Shown here in pieces: positions 9,646 to 21,600 of a stretch of 29,618 nt of DNA. Where the stretch lies: assembly GCA_000151295.1 (NCBI GenBank), contig GG745351.1, positions 161,085 through 190,702 of the forward strand, given 5' to 3'. The notes beneath the pieces were generated by a model. It was given only the letters and a program-made list of their open reading frames with translations, was not told the DNA's origin and ran no database searches. This DNA is from Allomyces macrogynus ATCC 38327. Its lineage: Eukaryota > Blastocladiomycota > Blastocladiomycetes > Blastocladiales > Blastocladiaceae. The translations under genes were made by a program, and so were the position numbers. Each line of letters starts with the position of its first letter. Positions within the stretch are counted from its first letter, which is position 1.

Positions 9646-11822
9646 CTATTGCTCGCCTCTGACCTCGACCTTCATCGTGCCCGTGACGTTGCGCGTCCCA
9701 AGCTCCATCTTGGCTGTGCGGCTGCCAAACTGCACCGCGCGCTTGGCCTCCTTGGCCGTCACCTCGAGCCCCAATTCGCGCGCAACGAGCCGCAGCAGAA
9801 TCTTGTCGCCGATTCCCTTGCCGTACCGCGGATCGCACTTCCAGTGGACGGGCAATGCCGTCAGGAACGTGACGACGCGCTTATCGAGGTATGGGAACCG
9901 CACTTCCTTGCCAAAGTGGCTCACGATACGGTCGTCGCGGCCTAATGGAGACGACGTCAGAAAAATGCCGGCTCCGCAGAAACCGAAACCCAACGTACCC
10001 AAATTCCGCGACGCGATCCGGTCGACCTCGAGCTGCAACTCCTCCCCGAGCGACGTCCAGCCACCCTTCTCCCACTGCACGCGGTGCCGGCCGTACCCAC
10101 CGACCAGCTCGTCCGCGCCAAGCCCCGAGAACAAGACGGGCGCCGCGCACGCGACCTCGCCATCCTCGTGCACCGCGCGCGCCGCGAAATAAAACGCCAT
10201 CGCAATCGACATGTCCATGACCGTGTCGAGCGGCGCCATGAGCGCGGCAATCGTCGCGCGGTGCGCCATGGCCACGGCGTAGGGCACGTTGATTTCGAGT
10301 AGGCGCCACGTGCGCGTGGGCGCGACGCGTTGTAGTTCGGCGAGGGCTTGCCGTGCGGTGCGCCGATCGGGGACGGCCCACGGGTCGTTCGTGCCGCTGC
10401 CGCGCTTGGAGGCGGTCAGGACGCGCGGGTTCTCGAAGGCGACGTTGAGGAGATGTATGGGGGAGGTGCGCGGCACGTGTTGGTCGAGAAGTGCGGCAAG
10501 GATCGTGCAGTCGAGGCCGCCGGAGAAGAGGACGGCGAGGGGCGCGTTGGTGGGGGTGGAGGGTGTGGGGAGCGCTTGCGCGCGCATGCGGACGGACTCG
10601 GACAGGAGTCCGAGCAAGTTGGTGACGGTGGCTGCATGAGCGGAGTCGAGGTCGTTCAGTGCGGGGAAGTCGGCCGGGTTGATGGGGACTTGAGCGGCCA
10701 GATCCGACGGGACGACGAGGTTAAGACGAGTCTGGGGCAATCAACAGTGATCAGTCGAAGAGATAAACTCTTCACCATGTTGTGAGGAGTGGCCATACGT
10801 CCTTGTGGAAGCGCGACCACGGCCATTGGACTCGACTATCCACAAGCTGGTTCGCGATAGTCAGCCAAACTGAGCACGATCTCCATTCCGCTAAATGCGA
10901 GCGTACCGACGGCGCGCTCAAGTCTACCGACCACAGCCCACCCACGGGCACTTCGGGGCAGCCCGGCAAATGGACCGACGACAGGGCCAAAGTATCGGCC
11001 GCGTGATGGTGGAGAAGCGACCTGCGACCAAGACAGTCGCGGCCGTACCACAGCGTCTTGAACCGGGCCTAAATTCAAAGCATGAGCGCGACGATCATTG
11101 TGGCATGAAAATGAAGAATGAACGGCATACATTGAACAAGATCATGGCAAATTCGGCCTCCAAGTCCTCGAACAGCGCGACAATACCAGCCCCGAAATCG
11201 GCCGCCGTGCGAGAACAAACGTCGATTTCGCTCAACTGGCGAATCAAGTACGCAGTATCGCTCTGAGCAGCCAAGTCGGTACCCTATAACGAGTAAACGA
11301 AGTCAAAGTGATGTTCAGCTCCCACTTTCGAGCGCTGGCCCCTCAAAACGAAGAACACGAGAGCGCAGTCAAGCGCTTCAACGCCATTCCACAACGCACG
11401 GTCCCCATGCCGGCGTACACCTCGCCATTCCAACACAGAATCAGCTCGTTATCGCCGGTGCCGTGAAATCGAACCGGCTGCTCGACCATCTTCTCGCCTC
11501 GCAGGTGGAGCACCGACGCAATCAGCTGAAGCGAACCGTCCTTGATGTGGCTATTTTCTGCTGACTCTTGAACAGCAGCAGCAGTTCCATTCGACTTGGT
11601 TGCAGCGTCGGCGCCACGGTGCTCGGACGCGACCACCACTTCAACGAGCCCGAAGTGGTTGGGCCCGCGGTGCTTGATCCACGACGGGTCGACTTGCGGC
11701 GCGAGCGACGGCGACGCGTTCTCTGTAGCTTGGCTTGCTAGTTCTTGACCATGTTGGGTTGCAGCTAGTTGCGCTGTGCTGTTGGTCGGTGAGCGCACGA
11801 ACTGCGCAGCAATGCCGCACAT
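9646..11822 (-). CDS. ASNSD1: ASNSD1-like asparagine synthetase domain protein
   Basis: Exons 11822-11400, 11283-11131, 11068-10907, 10846-10799, 10731-9999 and 9941-9646 join in matching phase to give 604 residues. The start is set by MCGIA, whose Cys2 is the expected class II glutamine amidotransferase nucleophile. RGPNHFG, WNGEVYAG and WYGRDCLGRRSLL follow in the order seen in asparagine synthetases and ASNSD1. The C-terminal ATP-pyrophosphatase domain has FSGGLDC (331-337) and GLGADELVGGYGRHR. The PP-loop residue usually Ser in SGGxDS is Cys here. The length and the separated domains fit ASNSD1 better than canonical asparagine synthetase (about 550-590 residues). The fifth intron, 9998-9942, is 57 nt with no in-frame stop. 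Removing it restores NLGRDDR, the conserved form. The 48-bp exon 10846-10799 is supported by the VQWPWSRF motif and a CTGAC branch site. In vivo activity of this family is poorly defined. Confidence 0.87.
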
Positions 11823-11971
11823 GGTGGAGAAAGGGGGCACCAAGCCGACGAACGTTGCGATCAAACAAGCCAAGTTCACAAGTAATCCGGCAGTAATAGA
11901 TCATGTATTTACTTGCAGTCTACAGCGGCCCCCGCACTCATGAACCCAGTCCACACAGTCTCCTCCCACTC

Positions 11972-14900
11972 TCACAACTGTGACGGCGACCCGGCCGCCA
12001 TCCGCAGCGGCACCTGTTCCGACGGGGACATCGCGCGCGCCGGCGACGCTGACCTGATCCATTTCCGCCACCACGACACCCCCGTCACAATCTTCTTCCC
12101 CTCCGTTTCGTCACGAACCGGATCAACGAGGTGCGCGGCCGTGGCCACGGTGATCACGGGCAAGCCCTGCTCGACTTCGTTGCCTGGGAACACGACGAGG
12201 TAGGTCGTGAGCACGACCGGAGAGGTCAAGTACGCGGCCATGGGCAGAGTGGGAGCCGGTGGCGGGCTGACGGGGGCGAGCGCGATCAGGTCGCGGAATT
12301 GCGGCGCGACGGGTGGAGTTGACGGTGTGGGTGGTGGAGATGCCGGGCGCGGGGGTTCGGGCGTGGTTGGTTTTGATAGCGCGCCGGGTGGGGGCGGGGT
12401 GTATAGCTCCGCCGAAATGGGCTATTCGCATCGAAAGAAACTTGTCAGAATCCGCAACGCGCGACCGGGCAACCTCACGACACGTACCACCGCACTCGCA
12501 ATCCACTCATCCAGCTCACCGCGGTCGCTCGACGGCGCATGTAGCTGCTCGTCGCTCCCCGCATCCGTACGCGCGCCCGGTGTCGGTCCCCAATCTCCAC
12601 GGTTGGGTGCCCGCGGGGACCCGTCATTGCCGGCCCACTCGTCGAGTGACGCTGTGCTCTTGACCTGTCGCGAAAGCCCCGGGAACTGCGCGTGCCGGTG
12701 CAAGTCGTCGCCCTTGATCAGGTACATGAGCGCGAGCCTCTTGGGCGGGGCGTCGGGGCGGTTGGGCCCGCCAGCGCCGCGGCCTGGCGCGATTGCCGGC
12801 GGAGCCGGTTGAAGGCCATGGCTGCACTTGCCGAGATCAGGAGCAGGCCGATAATACCGCCCTGTGAACAGATGATGCGGAGTGAGTGAGCAGACGTCGG
12901 CTTGCGATCGAGTTGGAGGAACCGTACCAGCTGCGCCGCCGACGTCGGCAAAAATGTCGACAACGGGTCGCTGTTGTCGTACGGCTGGGTCCCGACGATC
13001 ACGCGGAACTTGGCGTCGGTGACGCCGGTCGCCTCGACCTGCAGGACGTACCACCCGCCCCACCTGCGCGGGTCGGCCGCGTAGAAGATTCGCGCGGCGA
13101 GCGAGCTCGTGGACTGGGCCAGGTCGGCGAGCCCGTCGCGGTTGATCAGCGACATAGTGACAAAGGCGCCGTTGGTCGACTCGAGCGTCAAATAGATGGG
13201 CAGGTCGGGTTCGTTGATCCAGATTTTGAAGGTCGTGGCGTCGCCGACGGTGAGCGACGCGGCGTGCGGCTGGCTGAGGGAGATCGGCACACCTGGTGGT
13301 GGAGAGGAGGGTCAGAACTGTTCCGAGGTGCGTTGCTCAAGAAAAAAGAAAGAGTAGCGCACGTTGTGGACACTGCGACGTGGTGCACCCGTACTTGCAC
13401 CGGCCATTGCACCACCCGCACCCAGGCTTCATGACACAATCGTCACAGTCGTTCGACCGCGCGCACCAATTCGTTGATCGGCACACGCTGCGTAACCCCG
13501 GCGGATCAGCGGGCGCCGCAACAGGCACCGCCACGACATCAGCCAGATCCTGGCCGTTATGCCCCGCGGCAATGACCAGTGACCCGTCTCCCCTGGCAAT
13601 CGCCGAGTGCCCCGTGCGTCCCTTGCCCGGCACCGCCTGCTGCGCGACCACCTCAAAGCAATCAAGGTCAATCACCTTGATGGTCGGCGACATGCACTCG
13701 TCGCCGGCGCCGAGCAGCTGCATCGGGCTCAGCTGGCCGCCAAACAGGAGGGCGTGGTTGCCGCCGGTGGCCGGGTGCAGTGACGCGGCCGAGTAGACGT
13801 AGGCCCCGACCGGGAGCGTGTCCGGGCCGACGAGGTCGTAGTACCACAGGTCCGACGGGACGTGGTAGCTCTGCACGGTGCGGTGCGCAAACACGTGGAT
13901 GAACCGCGATTCGGGACGGTAGATGGCCGGTGCGCCGAGGGTCGCGGCAAAGCTCGCGAATGGGTGCGAGCTCGAGTTGCGCTGCTCCCACGTGTTCGTG
14001 GCTAAGTTTCGGTGCATGGGTCAGCACTGTCGTGGCAGATCAACAAGATGAGAGAAAAGGCGGGGCGTACACGGGCTATACGCAAACATGAGCCGACTCG
14101 GGTACATCGCGCCCGAAACGGCCGTCCACCCGCCAAGAACAAAGATCAGACCCTCCTGTTCCGCGGCCACGACCGTGGGCCAGTCCAGTGCGGGCGGCGC
14201 AACACCATTCGCGACGGGCTGGACGAGCGACCACGTCTGCTGCTGCACGTCAAAGCGCCACAATTCGTTGGTCGAGCCGTAGTTTCGCACAACGCCGCCG
14301 AACATGTAGAGCTGCGAGTTGAACATGAACATGGCGTGGCCGTAGCGCGCGCTTGGGCCGTTGGCCGCGAAAATTGATTGCCACTGGCCCGTGGCTAGGT
14401 AGAAACCGAATCCGCGGTCAGTGTGGTGAACAAAACGGAAATTGCGGCACCTTTCGCCATGATTGCAAGAAAAATGCACGCACTCAAATCCACGCGCAAG
14501 AGATCCCACGGCAACGTAGATCCCAACATGTTTTGGCCGCCCGACAGATACATGGCGTCGTGCCCCGCGTCGTAAACAGCAGCGTGCTGGTGTCGTGGCG
14601 TCAGGAGCGGCGACGACGCACGACCTACAGCCAAGAGCGAAAACCGAAATACGCGATCAGAAAGTCGCCCGAAGACGACACAGTGAAGATCGAGGACTCA
14701 CGGCGTACTATGCTCACACAGCGTCCCTGTTCGGTTCAGGTAACACTGGCACTGTCCGTTCACGCACACTCCACCGCCGTGGCAGTTGTTATCGCAGCGG
14801 GAAACGTAGCGATATCGCGCAATGAACCCGCGCGACTCAACGTCGCGGTCGCTCGAGAAATCGAGCACGACCGAGGGTCCCGACGAGACGAATCGGTCGT

Positions 14901-15340
14901 ACGGAATTTGCAAAGTACGGTTGCCGCACACTTGGGCCAAGAGCGTGCTCGACCCAGTGTTTGCGTCGACGTTGTAGATGCGGAGAAAGTCCCAACTACC
15001 GCGAGCACCACCAGCAGTTCAGCGAGCGAGTCGCGTCATAAAATTGTGCGCTGGTGGAGAGGGTACCTGCACTCGGTCTGGAACATGTCGAACGTCATGA
15101 GGACGATCATGTTGGAGGTGGGCGCGTTCAATCGCCATCGACACGAGGAACTCGACGCGTAGGTCCCGGGCGCAAAATCGTAGCTGATGACGCCCGCGGT
15201 ACTGCTGATGCTCGTGACGGTGGGCAAACCGCGGTGGCGAGGCCGACGGTTGCAGCGAGCAACATCACACCAAACACGAACCAGATTGTGGGAAGCGCAG
15301 AACTTGGTTCGTCTTCGCCAGCGGGTCCAAGAACTAGGAA
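11972..15340 (-). CDS. Attractin-like receptor (CUB-EGF-kelch-PSI-TM), 5' end in gap
   Basis: Well-supported exons: to 15067, 14995-14709, 14624-14484, 14394-14071, 14001-13363, 13292-12928, 12861 onward, one ending at 12488, and 12421-11972. Junction phases agree. Order: a hydrophobic leader (MLLAATVGLATA) near the gap; CUB with CRW, ECSWDFLRIYN and GFIARY; an EGF module (CDNNCHGGGVCVNGQCQC); kelch blades with HAAVYDAGHDAMYLSGG, HAMFMFNSQLYMFGG and GLIFVLGGW; a cysteine-rich PSI module (CDDCVMKPGCGWCNGRCKYGC); a beta-rich region; and one transmembrane helix (GGIIGLLLISASAAMAF). The cytoplasmic tail ends in YLVVFPGNEVEQG followed by VITVATAAHLVD. These align in pattern with the C-terminal motif of animal attractins. 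Two frame conflicts remain: one at about 15220-15240 between leader and CUB, and one between about 12730 and 12640 after the membrane helix. Extracellular ligand unknown. Confidence 0.82.
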
Positions 15341-15345
15341 CAAAA

Positions 15346-16077
15346 NNNNNNNNNNNNNNNNNNNNNNNNNNNNNNNNNNNNNNNNNNNNNNNNNNNNNNN
15401 NNNNNNNNNNNNNNNNNNNNNNNNNNNNNNNNNNNNNNNNNNNNNNNNNNNNNNNNNNNNNNNNNNNNNNNNNNNNNNNNNNNNNNNNNNNNNNNNNNNN
15501 NNNNNNNNNNNNNNNNNNNNNNNNNNNNNNNNNNNNNNNNNNNNNNNNNNNNNNNNNNNNNNNNNNNNNNNNNNNNNNNNNNNNNNNNNNNNNNNNNNNN
15601 NNNNNNNNNNNNNNNNNNNNNNNNNNNNNNNNNNNNNNNNNNNNNNNNNNNNNNNNNNNNNNNNNNNNNNNNNNNNNNNNNNNNNNNNNNNNNNNNNNNN
15701 NNNNNNNNNNNNNNNNNNNNNNNNNNNNNNNNNNNNNNNNNNNNNNNNNNNNNNNNNNNNNNNNNNNNNNNNNNNNNNNNNNNNNNNNNNNNNNNNNNNN
15801 NNNNNNNNNNNNNNNNNNNNNNNNNNNNNNNNNNNNNNNNNNNNNNNNNNNNNNNNNNNNNNNNNNNNNNNNNNNNNNNNNNNNNNNNNNNNNNNNNNNN
15901 NNNNNNNNNNNNNNNNNNNNNNNNNNNNNNNNNNNNNNNNNNNNNNNNNNNNNNNNNNNNNNNNNNNNNNNNNNNNNNNNNNNNNNNNNNNNNNNNNNNN
16001 NNNNNNNNNNNNNNNNNNNNNNNNNNNNNNNNNNNNNNNNNNNNNNNNNNNNNNNNNNNNNNNNNNNNNNNNNNNNN
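15346..16077. other. Assembly gap (732 N)
   Basis: An unbroken run of N separates the divergent attractin-like and lipase genes. It hides the lipase N-terminus, any upstream attractin exon, and both promoters. Open frames drawn across it have no meaning. Confidence 1.
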
Positions 16078-16078
16078 C

Positions 16079-18032
16079 ACCGTCGACTATATCCGGTACA
16101 AGACGATCCCGTCGATCCCGCGCGTCTTTCGCGGGTTCATGGACCACGATGGCCACGACGAGGACGAGCCCGCCGACCCGATTGCCGACATGACGCACAT
16201 TCGCGATATGGTCGAGCACTTGTGCGTCCTATTTTTGTATGCATCAGATGCATACGCTCGGGTGCTAATTCGATTGTTGCTGCATAGTGGATTCCCGCTC
16301 GAAGAACACCTCGTCTACTCGGACGGCTACTGCCTCGGCATTCACCGGATCCCGCACGGCCCGTTCCCGCCACCTGTCGGCACGCCCGAGTCGGCTGGTG
16401 CACCACCGGCCTACGGGACCGCCAAGGGCAGCATGTCGTCGAGCGCCGACGACGTCGTGGTCCTGCCGCCAACACCGATCTCGGTCCATGGCCGGCCCGT
16501 GGTCCTGCTGTGGCACGGATTCATGATGTGCTCCGAGGTCTGGGTGTGCTCAAGGACCAACTCGCTGGCGTTTATGCTGGCCGAGGACGGGTGCGTTTGC
16601 TCTCAGACCATGATGCCGCTCGCGAATCATTATTGTTCTCATCAACTTGCACAGTTACGACGTTTGGCTCGGCAACAACCGTGGCAACAAGTACGCGTTC
16701 AAGCACCTGTCCAAGAACCCCAACGACGCCGAGTTTTGGGACTTTTCGCTCGACCAGTACACGCAGGACCTGAGCAACGTAGTGGATGTAGGTTTCCACA
16801 ATCCGATATTGATGTACGGTTGATGGTTGGCCATTGGAAACTGATCATGAGCTCTGTTCTAGTATATTCTTGCCCAAACGGGCCAGCCGTCGCTAATCTA
16901 TGTCGGGTTCTCGCAAGGTACGGCGTGGCGAGTGACAGTTTTGTCCTCTCCACCCAGGACTCACCGCTTCAACACCACTAGGAACAGCGCAGCTCTTTGC
17001 CGCGCTTAGCTCGAACCCGGCACTCAACCAAAAGATTCGCTTGGCGTGCTGTCTCGCGCCGACGGGCAAACCGCACGACTTGAAGCACTCGCTCGTTGCG
17101 TCGCTCGTAAAATCGGTGCGCTTCTCCACCCTCATTCTGATCCCGCGCTCCCATGCTCACCTCGCCAGAGCCACTCTGGTTAGAGCCCATCGCTGCTCTA
17201 CCTCCTGTTCGGCCGCAAATCCGCGATCCCGTCCGTCTTCTTCTGGCAACGCGTGTTCGCGCGCCACATGTTCATCCGCGTCATGGACGCGTCGATGGCG
17301 TTCCTCTTTTCCTGGACCAACTCGGAGATGTCGCGCTCGGCCAAACTCTCGCACTACTACCACCTCTACTCGCCGGCGTCCGTCAAGTCAGTCGTGCACT
17401 GGTTCCAGATCATTCGCGGGTCGTTTTCCATGTACGACGACGCGCCCGGCCTGCTGGCGCCCCACGCGCTCACGCACGTGCCGGCGTCGTACCCGCTGCG
17501 CAACATCAAGACGCCGATCGCGCTGTTTTATGGCGGCCGCGATACGCTCTCAGACCTTGGGTTCCTCCTGTCGCAACTGCCGACGCCGGCGTTTGTGCTC
17601 AAGGTGCAGGAGTACGAACACCTCGACTGCCTGTGGGCGTCGTCCGCGCACTCCCGACTTTTCCCGGCGGTCGTCGGCGTCATGCGCGCGCTCGGCGCGC
17701 GGCACCCGGACGGGACCCGCGCGGAAGTGCCGCGCGACTTTGTTGCAGACGAAGTCGTGGCCGAGGCGCTCGCGCGTGGGACGGCACAGTTGGGAGCCCT
17801 GGAGATGGCGACACGGGCCGAGGACGAAACGGTGCTCGAGACAGTGGCCAAGTTGCGGGGCGTGCGGAAACGGGTTACGGCCGCGCCGAGGGGAGGCGCG
17901 ACGAGGGGTGCCACGCGCGTGGTCATGATGAATGGAGGGGCTGGGAAGAAGCTGGCGGCGCGCGGGCACGGGCGGCATGTGGTGGCTGCGGCGAGGGCCG
18001 AGACGGAGGTGTCGGAGAGCGGGAGCGATTGA
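16079..18032 (+). CDS. Acid-lipase/steryl-ester-hydrolase family alpha/beta hydrolase, 5' partial
   Basis: Exons 16079-16221, 16288-16590, 16655-16787, 16863-16917, 16982-17115 and 17184-18032 join in phase to give 538 residues. The N-terminus is lost in the gap. Splicing restores family motifs: GFPLEEHLVYSDGY (the YPxEE entry motif), WHGFMM (oxyanion region), YDVWLGNNRGNKY, and the nucleophile elbow GFSQG, whose last Gly spans the junction 16917/16982. The Asp of YGGRDTLSD and the His of YEHLDCLW complete the expected triad. The family hydrolyses cholesteryl or steryl esters and triacylglycerols. The yeast members Tgl1, Yeh1 and Yeh2 are membrane-anchored by an N-terminal segment that would lie in the gap. 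The last 120 or so residues are a Gly/Ala/Arg-rich extension not needed for the fold. Substrate cannot be read from sequence. Confidence 0.87.
16237..16255. repeat. 8-bp inverted repeat inside a lipase intron
   Basis: gtatgcat (16237-16244) and atgcatac (16248-16255) are exact reverse complements around a cag loop. It lies inside the 66-nt intron 16222-16287, upstream of the CTAAT branch-like motif. Confidence 0.6.
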
Positions 18033-18661
18033 ACGCAGGTCGTATTCTTGGCCGGCATGGATATAGATTGTGGACTGCGGCGCCGCCAACGATCTGGAAA
18101 TCCCACCAAACGATCAGAACGACAGAACAACGATTAGCAGGGCGCCGCAACTGCACGGGAAACGTGCGCGGCACATTGCCCACCATGTTGCATGCTGAGC
18201 GCTTCCAAGCCCAAGAGAAGTCGGCTTTGATGGACAGCTGCTGGCGTTGCGCTCGTTGCGCCAGAAGCGATCTTGCGATCGCCACCATTTTGTGTTATTT
18301 CGTGTGCGGTTGCCAGCGCCCTGCTCCGTCCCGCTTCGTCAAGTTGGTGCGTTCTGCTCTCGACAAGCATCTTCACAAGGATCGCATCACCTGACCGCGT
18401 TTGTATTTTTGCTCCTCGGCTGTCTCCATATTTCGGTCGCCATTTCCGCTCTCCACCACCCACCGCTGTCTCTCCAGCGCAACCTGCTGCAATCGCGTCG
18501 ATCGCCCTTTTTCACCCCCGGCGACCCCCTGGGATCAACGTCCTGCCCGCCTTCCCGCTTGCGAGCGCCCTCCACCCCCGGACCCCCGATAGACCCGTCC
18601 GCCAACGACCGTAGACTGTCGCGAACCGCGGCGAATAGACTCTTTACTCGATATACCCGCC
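18033..18661. promoter_or_regulatory. Intergenic region upstream of the Rho GEF
   Basis: This 629-bp stretch holds the 3' end of the lipase transcript and the promoter and 5' UTR of the GEF. From about 18300 it is pyrimidine-rich, as fungal leader regions often are. The GEF start context (cccgccATGG) matches a strong eukaryotic initiation context. No other gene is recognised. Confidence 0.5.
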
Positions 18662-21600
18662 ATGGACCCTAAATACGTGCTGACCGCGTGGGTCGATGCG
18701 ACTTTGCGCGTGCTGACGACGCGAGCGGGAACCAAGGACGTTTCGGTCGACACGCACGAGCAGGCTCGTGCCGTTGCCGATGCCGCCGCCGTCGCGCCAG
18801 ACCTCGTCGAATTTCTGCTTACGGGCGAGCTGCTGTGCCTCGTGTGCCAGGCCGTGCACCCGGTGCTGATCCCACGACCAGTTCGGATCGCGCCGTCCAT
18901 GTTTGGTGCGCTTGAGAACTTGACCGCGTTTGCCAAGTATGGTTGACTTTGGAAATGGTCGAGTAACTCTGAACGAAGCTGTGGACTGATTGCTTGCTCT
19001 TTTCCAGGGCGTGTCGAGCGTTGGGCATCGATGCCTCGTTTCATCCGCGCGAAGCCATCCAGGTGCGATGGACGGTGGAGAGCCATTTGAGCTGCCTTTG
19101 CTAACCTCTTCTCGCCTGATAGGGTCGCCACACGGTCCCCTTCCTCCTCACCATCTTCGCCTTTGCCCGTACTATCGCCGCCCGCCACCCTCCCTTCCCC
19201 GCGCCGTCCGCGACCTTCTCCGCCATCGACCTCGCCATGCTCGTCCCGACCATGCACCGCATCCGCCCCAACCGCAGTTCCGGCCAACTCTCGCTCTCCG
19301 GTCCCGGCACCAACCCGGACCTGTCGACCCTCCTGATGCGCATGTCGGTTCTCGAGGACCAGCAACAGCGGCTGCTCGACACGGTGCAGGCCATGCAGCA
19401 GCACGTGGTCGCGTCGCACCAGTACCTCGAAAAGTTGTCGACGAGCATGGTCGATGCGTTTTTCGAGTTTCAGGAAACGATGCGCCACGCCCAGGCAGGC
19501 AAGTCCGTCGTCGCGCCGCTGCCGGTCTCGCAACCCGTGTCGGTCCCGGCGTCGCCCGTCCTGTCCAACAAGCCCGTGGCCACGTCGCAGGAGACACTCG
19601 TGCACGCAACGCCCAGCGATACTCCGACCGACTCGACGACCACGCTCTACCGCCCGACGTCGGTGCCGGCAATTCTGCCCCCGCATGTCGCCGAGGCGTG
19701 CACAACCAAAGTGGATCGGTTGCGGCAGAGCGCGATTTACGAGTTGGTGGCCACGGAGCGCGACTTTGTAAGGGATATGGGCATGCTGGTCGCGATCCTG
19801 GCGTCCAAGGGCAAGGAGTACGATATCGTTTGGGACCTCGACGAGTTTATGGGCATTTTGCCCACGCTGCTCACCGACCACGAAAAGATGCTCGCCATGC
19901 TCGAGGAAGCGCTCGTGAACCAGCCGGTCGTCGAGGAGCCTGGTCGGCTGTTTTTGCAAATGGTGGTGCCATCCTCTGCACCGTTCACTTTCCCCACCCG
20001 CACGCAAACTGATCTCAAGTTTTGGTCTTACTAGATGCCGCACCTGGCCTCACACGTCGACTACGCGACGCACTACTCGCACGTGATGGCCCCCGCCCTG
20101 CAACTCGCGCGCGTCGGCGACTTTTCCGCGTACCTCGCGACGCTCCCCGAGACGCGCGGCCACACGCTCGACAGCTTACTGATCAAGCCGATCCAGCGCA
20201 TCACCAAGTACCCATTGCTCGTGGCCGAAACCAAGAAGTATGCCTACGAAAACGACCCGGACTACCAGGCACTCGTGCAGGCACTGGCTGCGATGCGCGA
20301 CTTGACCGACCTGGTCGACCAGAGCTCCAAGACCAACTCGGTGCACCAGGAGAAACTGGCCCTATTCACGACCATGGTCGCTGGGTTTGCGGACCTGGAT
20401 CTGAGCCCGGCGTGCCAGTACCTGCGCGAGGGGAGCGTCGATCGGTGGTGCGCCTCGGCGAACGCCGCGCAGGGGACCTACTGGATCCTGTTATCCGAGC
20501 GGCTGCTCGTGTGCAAGCCGGGGTCGTCGAAGAGTTTCCGGAAAAAGTACGAGGTGCTTCTCGACTTGGTCCCGTCGAAAGTGGTCGTGCATGCGGTTGC
20601 CGCGCAGCAGCCGGGCGCGCGGTTCCCGTGGTTGTTGGAATTGATTCCCGTCGGTAAAGGGAGTAAGGGCGAAGCGGAACCGCTCGTGTTTGGGTTTGTG
20701 AGCGAGCAGGAGATGCAGGTGTGGACGCGCGGGTTGGAGAAGGCGGTCGCGCTGCAATTGCAGAAGGGGGTCTCGTCGCTGATGCGCCGGTCCAAGTCGA
20801 ACCGCAGCTTGTCGATGTCGATGAAGAAGCCGTGGGCGCGGTTCATGGTACGCGTTGATGGCGTCGCGATTGCTTGGGAGTGAAGGGTGTGGCTAACATG
20901 CGCTTGTGCTGGACTATGGCAAGACCAACTCGAGCAAAGTGACGCTGCCCGAGCCTCCGGTCCGTCGTGATCACCCATCGTCGGTTCCACAGCGACTGGT
21001 GCAACCTCACGCCCTCTCCCCTAACCCGCAGGTCAACCCCCGCTCGCTGCCCGACAACGCCGAACTCATCGGGTTCACGATCGACGACCACTACCCCGCG
21101 ACCTCGCACGACCTCGGGTTCCAAAAGCACACGTTCGTGCGCATCACGCACGCCGACCGGTCAGATGTCCTGAAAGTGGCCATGAACCGCGTCGTCGGCC
21201 TCGTTCCGAGGCACCTCGTGCAGATCGTCAAGGACATGCCACCCGCGCGGTACGCGCGCATTCTGGCCGCGTGCCAGTCGGATATGGCGCTCACGTGGAT
21301 CGAGTACGCGCAGTGCTGTGTCGTAAATATGACGCCGACACCGCTCGTGGCCGCAGCGAGTGCGGCCGCGGCTGTGGCGGCGGCGCGGAACGCGGGTGGC
21401 GCGGGGAACTTGCCGTCGGTGATGGAGAAGCAGGATGCGCCCGCGTCGTCGCGGCGCGCGTCGGTCGTGGCAGCGACCCCGTTGCCGCCGACTGCGGTGG
21501 CCGTGCCGGCCGCTCCGACTGTTCCTGCCGCTGCCCCCGTCGCATCCGCTCTCCCGCGCGCCGACGTCGTCGACGTCGACCTGCCGCGATCCGACTCGCA

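Noticed and set aside
15054..16193. Long open frames spanning the N gap on both strands
   Set aside because: Their length is almost entirely translated N. The real exons on each side are in other frames or on the opposite strand.
17153..18394. 413-codon plus frame overlapping the lipase
   Set aside because: It is a shadow of lipase exon 6. The correct frame carries the triad Asp and His motifs.
18535..20043. 502-codon open frame on the minus strand
   Set aside because: It is antisense to the GEF CH and DH exons. The translation is His/Arg/Gly-rich, typical of a shadow frame.
20960..21031. Extra 72-nt intron in the GEF before SH3
   Set aside because: The acceptor side (CTAACCCGCAG) is good, but the donor GTCCGT is weak and the length is frame-neutral, so sequence alone cannot decide. 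It is mentioned in the gene entry but not placed.
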